7,888 nt of DNA from Ruminococcus sp. (GTDB lineage: Bacteria > Bacillota_A > Clostridia > Oscillospirales > Ruminococcaceae): the NCBI RefSeq assembly GCF_024684275.1, contig NZ_JAIKXF010000076.1:1-7888 (forward strand). The letters run 5' to 3'. A program made the position numbers and the translations under genes. Below are positions 1 through 5,243 of the stretch, piece after piece (the stretch's first letter is position 1; every line of letters begins with the position of its first letter). The notes under the pieces were generated by a model, which saw nothing but the letters and a program-made list of their open reading frames with translations, was not told the DNA's origin and searched no databases.

Positions 1-60
1 GAATTGAACCCATGATTCCGCCGTGAAAGGGCGATGTCTTAACCTCTTGACCAACGGGCC
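1..60 (-). tRNA. tRNA-Glu (anticodon TTC), 3' end cut by window edge
   Basis: Read on the minus strand the gene starts GGCCCGTTGGTC at position 60. The anticodon loop CTTTCAC lies at 23-29, with anticodon TTC at 25-27. The anticodon stem TCGCC/GGCGG has one G-U closing pair, and the T loop TTCAATT follows a GGG half-stem. The 3' half of the T stem, the acceptor strand and any CCA lie off the left edge, so this is a partial gene. It sits 3 nt downstream of tRNA-Met and should be on the same precursor transcript. Confidence 0.95.
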
Positions 61-63
61 ATA

Positions 64-140
64 TGGTAGCGGCAGTAGGATTCGAACCAACGACCAATCG
101 GGTATGAACCGAGTACTCTAGCCAACTGAGCTATGCCGCC
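64..140 (-). tRNA. tRNA-Met (anticodon CAT), probably elongator type
   Basis: Read on the minus strand, 77 nt from GGCGGCATAGCTC at 140 to an encoded CCA at 66-64. The anticodon CAT (104-106) lies in loop TTCATAC. The acceptor stem GGCGGCA/TGCCGCT is typical of the clostridial elongator tRNA-Met and starts with a G-U pair. The initiator hallmarks (three G-C pairs at the base of the anticodon stem, an unpaired first base) are not evident, so the elongator form is preferred. Two stem positions do not pair: C-U at the top of the anticodon stem (113/97) and U-U in the middle of the T stem (89/77). Confidence 0.95.
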
Positions 141-149
141 ACAAATAAC

Positions 150-166
150 CGCAGGCGTCACCTGCG
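150..166 (-). repeat. inverted repeat in the tRNA leader
   Basis: CGCAGG and CCTGCG flank a 5-nt loop, giving a GC-rich 6-bp hairpin. It lies between the predicted transcription start and the first tRNA, so it would form almost at the 5' end of the precursor RNA. There is no T tract after it, so it is not an intrinsic terminator. A role in protecting or processing the leader is only a guess. Confidence 0.6.
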
Positions 167-174
167 ACTAAATT

Positions 175-203
175 ATTATAGTACAAAACGGCGAAAAAGT
201 CAA
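175..203 (-). promoter_or_regulatory. vegetative (sigma-A) promoter for the tRNA-Met/tRNA-Glu transcript
   Basis: On the minus strand a -35 box TTGACT (203-198) is followed by exactly 17 nt and a perfect -10 box TATAAT (180-175). Transcription should start near 168, about 28 nt before the first tRNA base. The near-consensus strength suits a stable-RNA operon. Confidence 0.88.
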
Positions 204-296
204 GTGCAGAAAGAAAATAAAGCTAAAATTTGTTGACACGCACAATTTATAACATACAAACCGAATACTTGTTGGTGAAATTATAGCTTCATGATA

Positions 297-325
297 TTGA
301 CAAGACAGGAAAAATGGAGTAAAAT
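297..325 (+). promoter_or_regulatory. vegetative (sigma-A) promoter for the DUF5680-AEC gene pair
   Basis: A perfect -35 box TTGACA (297-302), a 17-nt spacer and -10 box TAAAAT (320-325, 5 of 6 matches) place the transcription start near 332, about 24 nt before the ATG at 356. A second TTGACA at 233-238 has only a poor -10 partner (TACAAA at 255-260, 16-nt spacing). The 141-355 gap is therefore a divergent promoter region. Confidence 0.8.
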
Positions 326-355
326 TAAGTATCAAGTCATAACAGGAGAAATACT

Positions 356-799
356 ATGGACCGAGATAAAATAATTGATTTTCTCATACGTGCCAAATGT
401 GCTGCATACGCAGGCAAGGGAGCTGAAACAATGCCCTCGCGCCCTCAGTCTCACGACCTTGAATACCGTGAGGGAGAACTCATGTATCTTGACACTTTTC
501 TCGGAGGTGAGCGTTTCGCAGGAGAGGAAGCCCTATGGATAAGAGGTGTTCCCTGCTGGAGCATGAATTACGCAGGCAGAGTTACGGGAAATCCGTTCAG
601 CGGTGATTTTCTCAAGGAAGCCCTTCTGCGCGTGCCTTTTGAGAAGCCATTCCGCGGACCTCAGGAGTACATAAATGGTGATTATACCTACAGGTGCGAG
701 GTAAACGGTGATTTTGAATGGTTTCAGGGCTATGAGACCATAGAGTACAGAGGCGAAGTAATATATGACTGTTATTTCCACGGCTCGACGATAAAATAA
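356..799 (+). CDS. DUF5680 domain-containing protein
   Basis: The 147-residue soluble protein spans, nearly end to end, what I recognise as DUF5680. Family-like blocks are FLIRAKCAAYAGKGAE (9-24), SRPQSHDLEY (28-37), LDTFLGGERFAGEEALW (45-61), SMNYAGRV (69-76), FSGDFLKEAL (81-90), GDYTYRCEVNGDF (108-120) and a C-terminal YDCYFHGSTIK. In many relatives this domain follows an XRE-type helix-turn-helix; here there is no DNA-binding segment, only the domain. The molecular function of the family is unknown to me. The ATG has a good AGGAG site at 344-348 with 7-nt spacing and lies just behind a near-consensus promoter. Only 15 nt separate it from the AEC permease gene, so the two are probably co-transcribed. 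The protein is rich in aromatic and acidic residues and has no signal peptide or membrane segment. The family call is from memory of its motifs. Confidence 0.85.
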   Translation: MDRDKIIDFLIRAKCAAYAGKGAETMPSRPQSHDLEYREGELMYLDTFLGGERFAGEEALWIRGVPCWSMNYAGRVTGNPFSGDFLKEALLRVPFEKPFRGPQEYINGDYTYRCEVNGDFEWFQGYETIEYRGEVIYDCYFHGSTIK

Positions 800-814
800 A
801 CAGGTAGTGATAGA

Positions 815-1771
815 TTGTTTCTGAAAAATCTTATATTCAGTCTGAATGCCACAGTTCCGGTATTCTTGATGATGGTATTCGGCTGGTTCGTACACAGGAT
901 AAAGCTTCTTGACGAAAATGCCACGGCGCAGATAAACAGATTTGTGTTTCGAGCTCTTCTGCCTGCGCTTTTGTTTATGGATCTGTCCACGGCAGACTTC
1001 CGCGCAGTATGGGACGGCAGATTCGTACTGTTCTGCATATGTGCAACGCTTCTCAGCGTAGGCATAGCGGTGATGTACTCAATGCTGTTCAAGGACAGTG
1101 GAGAACGTGGCGAGATAATACAGGCGAGCTATCGGAGCAGTGCGGCTGTTCTGGGAATAGCCTTTGTCAATAATATATATGGACATTCCACTATGGCGGC
1201 TCTTATGATAGTGGGGACAGTGCCCCTGTACAACATAGCGGCAGTTACGGTCCTTGCGCTGACCTCTCCGGATAAGGACAGAAGCAGCGGCAAAAAGGCG
1301 CTGTTTCTCAGCACATTCAAGAGTATAGCCACAAATCCTATAATACTGGGAATAGTTGTAGGTATAAGCTGGTCGCTGCTGAAAATACCTCAGCCTGTGA
1401 TACTGTCGAAATCAGTGACATACTTAGGAAATATGGCAACGCCCTTATCCCTTATAGCGTTGGGAGCTTCATTCAAATTCGGCGAAGCAAAGGGAAAGCT
1501 GTCTGTAACAGTGGGCATAGCCTTTATAAAGCTGGTGCTTTTCTGCGGAATTTTCCTGCCGATAGCGATAAAGCTGGGATTCCGCGGCGAGAAGCTCATA
1601 GCCATACTGGTAATGCTTGGAAGCGCCACAACGGGAAGCTGCTTTGTAATGGCGAAGAATCTGGGACACAAGGGCGTAATCACGGCGTTTGCGGTAATGC
1701 TGACCACGCTTTTGAGCGCATTTACCCTGACGGGCTGGCTGTTCCTGCTGAAAACTCTTGGATATATCTGA
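815..1771 (+). CDS. AEC-family (auxin efflux carrier-like) permease
   Basis: A 318-residue polytopic inner-membrane protein of the bile/arsenite/riboflavin transporter superfamily's AEC branch. I count about nine to ten hydrophobic segments, starting near residues 6-26, 44-57, 69-91 and 107-122. Family-like signatures are PVFLMMVFGWFVHR (15-28), the QASYRSSAAVLGIAF block (103-117), NPIILGIVVGI (174-184) and ATPLSLIALGASF (208-220), which ends the linker before the second helix bundle. Bacterial members export or take up small organic anions such as malate; the substrate here cannot be read from sequence. The start is a TTG at 815 with a modest AGGTAG site at 802-807. The next in-frame Met codons (residues 19-20) fall inside the first membrane helix, so TTG is preferred. 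It lies 15 nt after the DUF5680 gene and probably shares its promoter. No clear terminator follows. Confidence 0.9.
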   Translation: MFLKNLIFSLNATVPVFLMMVFGWFVHRIKLLDENATAQINRFVFRALLPALLFMDLSTADFRAVWDGRFVLFCICATLLSVGIAVMYSMLFKDSGERGEIIQASYRSSAAVLGIAFVNNIYGHSTMAALMIVGTVPLYNIAAVTVLALTSPDKDRSSGKKALFLSTFKSIATNPIILGIVVGISWSLLKIPQPVILSKSVTYLGNMATPLSLIALGASFKFGEAKGKLSVTVGIAFIKLVLFCGIFLPIAIKLGFRGEKLIAILVMLGSATTGSCFVMAKNLGHKGVITAFAVMLTTLLSAFTLTGWLFLLKTLGYI

Positions 1772-1848
1772 TATAGCACTTGCATTTTTGTCAAGTATCC
1801 GATTCAAGAGTTAGTTGGTACATCAATAAATAAAAAGGAGTGACATAG

Positions 1849-2694
1849 ATGCCTTATTGTACAAACTGCGGAAGAAAGCTAAATGACGGCGAGATATGCA
1901 GCTGTACTGCCCCTGCGCAGGGAGTTTCCATGCAGCAGCCGAATAATACTGCGCCACAGGGCGGACAGTACAATAACGGCGGAATGCAGCAGGCTTCGCT
2001 CCCACAGCAGGGATATTGGCAGCAGCCCTATCCATATAATGGACAGCCATACCCAAATCAGCCCTATCCCCACGATTTTCGATATTCCTACGACGGTCAG
2101 GCTCTGCCGCCGCCGCCGAAGCCGAGCAATAAGTGGATACTTGCCATAGTTATTCCGCTTGCCGCAGTATTTCTTGTCCTGATAGTGCTTATTTTGGCTA
2201 TAATGATACCGTCTTATTCGCGGTATAAGCAAAAAGCAAAGCAGACGAACATAAATTCAAAGGCAAGCAGCATATACAGGGCGGCAAATTCCGCTCTTGC
2301 AGACCTTGATGCAGATGGTGTGGACGTCAATGGCGATTATATCATAAGCTCTGACAGCTCAAAGGACATCGCAGTTCCCTATGACGCAGGGAAATTCTGT
2401 GAAAGGGAAAACAAATATTTTGATAAAGCCGCGGAAAGCGAGTATTTCATCGTGGTAAGGGACGGTGTCGCAGTATATGCGGCAGCCTCAGAGAGCTGGA
2501 CGGACAAAAAAGCTAAGATAGGTACATATCCTGCCAGATATACAGGCTCGTCCGTAGCATATTCCCCTGTGGAATATTCTCCCCGTGGAGAAAATGTGCT
2601 TGCGGAAAAGGGTAAAACTCTCGATGATCTGTACGATCACGCCGTAAAAGAATTTAAAGAAGATATCAAAAAACAGAATTATAAGGAGTGGTAA
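1849..2694 (+). CDS. zinc-ribbon single-pass membrane protein, tandem paralogue 1
   Basis: I do not recognise a named family. The 281-residue protein has a four-cysteine zinc ribbon (C4, C7, C17, C19; spacing CxxC-x9-CxC) and a Pro/Gln/Tyr/Asn-rich linker (about 20-94) containing YPYNGQPYPNQPYP at 61-74. One transmembrane helix (about 97-120) runs into a helical stretch, IPSYSRYKQKAKQTN (120-134), followed by KASSIYRAANSALADLD. The C-terminal domain (about 155-281) contains GDYIISSDSSKD (162-173), ESEYFIVVRDG (196-206), SESWTDKKAKIGTYP (214-228) and an end helix TLDDLYDHAVKEF (257-269). The likely topology is a cytoplasmic ribbon with the large domain outside. The ATG has AAGGAG at 1835-1840 with 8-nt spacing. 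I found no convincing promoter in the 77-nt gap upstream. Its last codons form the ribosome binding site of the next gene. A possible role as an envelope sensor or a pilin-like structural protein is inference only. Confidence 0.85.
   Translation: MPYCTNCGRKLNDGEICSCTAPAQGVSMQQPNNTAPQGGQYNNGGMQQASLPQQGYWQQPYPYNGQPYPNQPYPHDFRYSYDGQALPPPPKPSNKWILAIVIPLAAVFLVLIVLILAIMIPSYSRYKQKAKQTNINSKASSIYRAANSALADLDADGVDVNGDYIISSDSSKDIAVPYDAGKFCERENKYFDKAAESEYFIVVRDGVAVYAAASESWTDKKAKIGTYPARYTGSSVAYSPVEYSPRGENVLAEKGKTLDDLYDHAVKEFKEDIKKQNYKEW
2683..2688 (+). promoter_or_regulatory. ribosome binding site inside the end of paralogue 1, fixing the start of paralogue 2
   Basis: AAGGAG at 2683-2688 also encodes the Lys-Glu near the C-terminus of paralogue 1. 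A GTG at 2688 opens the same frame as paralogue 2 but overlaps the Shine-Dalgarno sequence itself. The ATG at 2697, 8 nt downstream, is therefore the real start. It also restores the MPYC N-terminus shared by all three paralogues. The stop codon at 2692-2694 lies between the site and the ATG, so translational coupling is likely. Confidence 0.85.
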
Positions 2695-2696
2695 AA

Positions 2697-3500
2697 ATGC
2701 CGTATTGCAGCAATTGTGGAAAGCTTTTACAAGAGGGTGAGGTTTGCAGCTGTACAGCCCCTGCACAGGGAGCTCCCATGCAGCAGCCGAATAATATTGC
2801 GCCGCAGGGCGGACAGTACAATAACGGCGGAATGCAGCCGCCTCCGCCGCCATATCCATATAACGGACAGCCCTATCCGAACCAGCCCTATCCACAGGGC
2901 TATCCTGCGCCTTATTTCGGTCAGCAGCTGGCACAGCCCCCGAAAAAGAGCAATGCGTGGATACTTGCTATAGTTATCCCGCTGGGAATAGCTTTCCTGC
3001 TGATAATAGCCATATTAGCCGCAATATTAGTGCCGTCTATGCTTGGATATACAAAGAAATCAAAGCAGTCAAGCATGAATTCTAATGCAAGCACTCTTTT
3101 CAAAGCGGGAAATACTGCCTTGATAGAGCTGGATGAGGAAAAAAAGGATATTAAAGGCTATTACATCATAAGCTCAGATAACAGCAGGAATCAGGCTGTT
3201 CCCTTTGATGTGGAGAAATTCAGGGAGAAAACCGCAAATTATTTTAATAAGATCGGCGAGTATGAGTACTTCATGGTATGCCGCGACGGAGCCGTTGAAT
3301 ACACAGCCATTGCCAAAAGCTGGGGTGACAAGAGTGATTATATAGGTACATATCCTCCCAGCAATATTGACGGTATAAGGCTGTACAGAGTTGACAGTTC
3401 TGGATATACATATGGCAGTTCAAGCTTCAGCAAAGACACTAAGATGAGCCTCAGCGACCTGTACAAGGACGCATCTAAGGAATACGCTTCAGCTAAATAA
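2697..3500 (+). CDS. zinc-ribbon membrane protein with internal pilin-like helix, tandem paralogue 2
   Basis: A 267-residue relative of paralogue 1 with the same plan. The zinc ribbon uses C4, C7, C17 and C19, and the Pro-rich linker (20-87) includes YPYNGQPYPNQPYP at 53-66. One membrane helix (about 88-113) is followed by LVPSMLGYTKKSKQSS (111-126) and NASTLFKAGNTALIELDEE (130-148). The stretch from the late helix (ILAAI, 106-110) to about residue 145 closely resembles the first helix of type IV pilins. However, it lacks the preceding Gly/Phe-Thr-Leu-Ile-Glu cleavage site and starts more than 85 residues into the protein. The exported part has YYIISSDNSRN (155-165), EYEYFMVCRDG (188-198), SWGDKSDYIGTYP (208-220), a Tyr/Ser-rich segment and an end helix SLSDLYKDASKEY (251-263). 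The start is the ATG behind AAGGAG at 2683-2688; an in-frame GTG at 2688 is rejected. No family name is assigned. Confidence 0.87.
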   Translation: MPYCSNCGKLLQEGEVCSCTAPAQGAPMQQPNNIAPQGGQYNNGGMQPPPPPYPYNGQPYPNQPYPQGYPAPYFGQQLAQPPKKSNAWILAIVIPLGIAFLLIIAILAAILVPSMLGYTKKSKQSSMNSNASTLFKAGNTALIELDEEKKDIKGYYIISSDNSRNQAVPFDVEKFREKTANYFNKIGEYEYFMVCRDGAVEYTAIAKSWGDKSDYIGTYPPSNIDGIRLYRVDSSGYTYGSSSFSKDTKMSLSDLYKDASKEYASAK

Positions 3501-3512
3501 AGGAGCAATACT

Positions 3513-4130
3513 ATGCCATACTGTACAAAATGCGGCAGACCGCTCAATGACGGCGAACACTGCGGCTGTACACAGTCAGCCCCTCAGAAGAAAAAGAGCT
3601 ATACCCTGCTGTTTGCCATAGGGATACCTGTACTCTGCTTAGCTGCGCTTGCTGCCGCAGTATTGCTGCTGCGTGTGATCACTGATATGAGCTGGAGGTC
3701 AAAGCAGGGCAGAATGGCTGAGATGAACAAGGTGGCTGAGGAGATGACAGAGGCGGCAGACAAGGCTCTGCAAAAGATAAGCAGTGAGGGCGGAGATGTC
3801 AGCGGCTGGAACAATATAAATTCCGACGAGGATATACCCATATCCTATAAATTCGATATTGGCAGATTCCATGAATATTTCAGCGAGTATACAGGCAGCA
3901 GCGACAAGGAGTTCTTCATCATCGCCCATGACGGAAGGGTGGAGTACTTAGCGGTTTCCGACAGCTGGAGCAACACAGCGGACGCTGTCGGGACTTATCC
4001 GTTTTTAGATGGTTCGCCTGTATATTTCAGCAGGGACGATATAAAGGAAAAGGTCGGAAAAGGAAAGCGCCTCAGAGATGTTTACATCGAAGGTACGCGC
4101 GAATTAATGGATATAAGATACAGAGAATAA
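3513..4130 (+). CDS. zinc-ribbon single-pass membrane protein, short tandem paralogue 3
   Basis: At 205 residues this is the shortest paralogue. The zinc ribbon is intact (C4, C7, C17, C19 in MPYCTKCGRPLNDGEHCGC). The long Pro/Gln linker is replaced by about ten residues ending in a KKK patch (26-28), so the ribbon sits almost on the membrane. A single transmembrane helix spans about 30-53. The pilin-like VP-LGY motif is not retained; a charged helical stretch (60-92) takes its place. The C-terminal domain keeps the shared pattern: KEFFIIAHDG (132-141), SDSWSNTADAVGTYP (149-163) and an end helix RLRDVYIEGTREL (186-198). AGGAG at 3501-3505 directly follows the stop of paralogue 2 and gives 7-nt spacing to the ATG, so the genes form one operon ending at the terminator after 4130. 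Function unknown; membership of the same family as its neighbours is well supported by the shared blocks. Confidence 0.85.
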   Translation: MPYCTKCGRPLNDGEHCGCTQSAPQKKKSYTLLFAIGIPVLCLAALAAAVLLLRVITDMSWRSKQGRMAEMNKVAEEMTEAADKALQKISSEGGDVSGWNNINSDEDIPISYKFDIGRFHEYFSEYTGSSDKEFFIIAHDGRVEYLAVSDSWSNTADAVGTYPFLDGSPVYFSRDDIKEKVGKGKRLRDVYIEGTRELMDIRYRE

Positions 4131-4133
4131 AGC

Positions 4134-4175
4134 AAAGGCGTGACAAGGGGAGCCCCCTGATGTCACGCCTTTTTT
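4134..4175 (+). terminator. intrinsic terminator of the zinc-ribbon operon
   Basis: A perfect 12-bp stem, AAAGGCGTGACA (4134-4145) with TGTCACGCCTTT (4161-4172), encloses a 15-nt loop that itself contains GGGG and CCCC. The right arm runs into a T tract (4170-4175). It begins 3 nt after the stop of paralogue 3 and isolates this operon from spoVAD. The short A tract on the left gives it little power in the opposite direction. Confidence 0.92.
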
Positions 4176-4189
4176 GCATATTTATGCAA
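4174..4189. repeat. 16-bp inverted repeat between the terminator and the spoVAD -10 box
   Basis: TTGCATA and TATGCAA flank a central TT. It begins in the T tract of the upstream terminator and covers the candidate -35 box of spoVAD. It could be an operator half-site pair or simply AT-rich dyad sequence. Confidence 0.55.
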
Positions 4190-4204
4190 TTTTGCCGCAT
4201 AATA
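4176..4204 (+). promoter_or_regulatory. candidate forespore sigma-G promoter for spoVAD-spoVAE
   Basis: GCATA (4176-4180), a 17-nt spacer and CATAATA (4198-4204) match the sigma-G pattern I recall from Bacillus (a GHATR-like -35 and a CATNHTA-like -10). spoVA genes are known sigma-G targets there. The predicted start near 4211 leaves a very short leader before the GAGAGGT ribosome binding site (4214-4220) and the ATG at 4227. Scored as a sigma-A promoter it is weaker (TTGCAT, 18 nt, CATAAT). The -35 overlaps the inverted repeat at 4174-4189. Confidence 0.6.
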
Positions 4205-4226
4205 TCTCCGAAAGAGAGGTATCAAC

Positions 4227-5243
4227 ATGGCAGAACGAATAGCAAGGGGAGTTTTCCGCACGGATACTCCCGTAAGGATAAAAAGCTATGCCGCAGTAGT
4301 CGGTGAAAAGGAGGGAGAAGGACCTCTTGGTGAATGCTTCGACGAGGTCATAGCTGACAGTCACTTCGGAAAGGACACATGGGAACAGGCAGAGACTCAG
4401 TTCCAGCTTGAAGCTGTAGGGCTTGCGCTAAGCAAGGCAGGTCTGCAAAAGGAAAATATCGACATCATATGTGCAGGCGACCTCATAAACCAGTGCATAG
4501 GCTCGGCGTACAGCGTCAGGGAGCTTGCTATGCCCTTTCTCGGGTTATACGGCGCTTGCTCCACTATGGCTGAGGGGCTTCTTATCTCTTCTGTGCTGAC
4601 GGACAGCGGTATCGCCGAGTATGCCGCCGCAGTGACCTCCTCCCATTTCTCAACAGCAGAGCGGCAGTTCCGTTTTCCGCTGTCCTACGGAGGTCAGCGC
4701 ACCCCCACATCACAGTGGACCTGTACAGCCTCGGGAGCAGTGATAGTTTCACGAAGCAGCGGCAATATCAGCGTAGTCGGCGGCTGTATCGGCAAGATAG
4801 CCGACCTTGAAATAACCGACATCAATAACATGGGCAGCGCTATGGCACCTGCGGCTGCTGACACGATAATGCGCTATTTATCGGCAACAGGCACAGCTCC
4901 CGAGGATTATGACTATATCGTCACAGGCGACCTCGGCGTGGTGGGAAGTCAGCTTCTAAAGGACTTCCTGCTGAAGCAGGGCGTTGACATCACAGCTCAG
5001 CACCGTGACTGCGGCGCTATGATATTCGACATTGAAAAGCAGGATATGCACTGCGGCGGCTCGGGCTGCGGCTGCGGAGCAAGTGTGCTCTGCGGACATT
5101 TCCTGCCCATGCTGGAACGGGGCGAGGCTGAGAATATACTCTTTGCCGCTACGGGCGCGCTGATGTCGCCTATGTCTCTGCAGCAGGGCGAGAGCATACC
5201 CTCAATATCACATCTGGTGCATCTGAGAAAGGAGCAGTCATGA
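4227..5243 (+). CDS. spoVAD: stage V sporulation protein AD (SpoVAD)
   Basis: A 338-residue thiolase-fold protein, matching the usual length of the family. In Bacillus, SpoVAD sits on the outer face of the spore inner membrane, binds dipicolinic acid and is needed for Ca2+-DPA uptake into the forespore and release at germination. Signatures seen here are VGEKEGEGPLG (25-35), GDLINQ (84-89), PFLGLYGACSTM (103-114), SSHFSTAERQFRFP (138-151), GDLGVVG (234-240), the glycine/cysteine-rich CGGSGCGCGAS (276-286) and ATGALMSP (308-315). The ATG at 4227 follows a GAGAGGT site by 6 nt. Its stop overlaps the spoVAE start as ATGA, so the two are translationally coupled. Unlike the common clostridial order AC-AD-AE, no spoVAC precedes it; the zinc-ribbon operon and its terminator lie there. 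Expression in the forespore is inferred from the promoter pattern upstream. Confidence 0.96.
   Translation: MAERIARGVFRTDTPVRIKSYAAVVGEKEGEGPLGECFDEVIADSHFGKDTWEQAETQFQLEAVGLALSKAGLQKENIDIICAGDLINQCIGSAYSVRELAMPFLGLYGACSTMAEGLLISSVLTDSGIAEYAAAVTSSHFSTAERQFRFPLSYGGQRTPTSQWTCTASGAVIVSRSSGNISVVGGCIGKIADLEITDINNMGSAMAPAAADTIMRYLSATGTAPEDYDYIVTGDLGVVGSQLLKDFLLKQGVDITAQHRDCGAMIFDIEKQDMHCGGSGCGCGASVLCGHFLPMLERGEAENILFAATGALMSPMSLQQGESIPSISHLVHLRKEQS

Noticed and set aside
233..260. Second plus-strand promoter (TTGACA with TACAAA, 16-nt spacing)
   Set aside because: The -10 match is weak and the promoter at 297-325 is much better; it may be a minor start but cannot be supported.
1772..1848. Promoter or terminator between the AEC permease and paralogue 1
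   Set aside because: TTGTCA at 1788 has no acceptable -10 at 16-18 nt. The ACTTG/CAAGT pairing (1778-1782, 1792-1796) is only 5 bp with no T tract after it, so neither call is safe.
1879..2232. Open frames on both strands inside paralogue 1 (and 2488-2934 near paralogue 2)
   Set aside because: They arise from the repetitive Pro/Gln-rich linker codons and have no supporting start signals or domains.
2688..2696. GTG start adding MVK to paralogue 2
   Set aside because: It overlaps the AAGGAG ribosome site and would break the MPYC N-terminus shared by all three paralogues; ATG 2697 is better placed.
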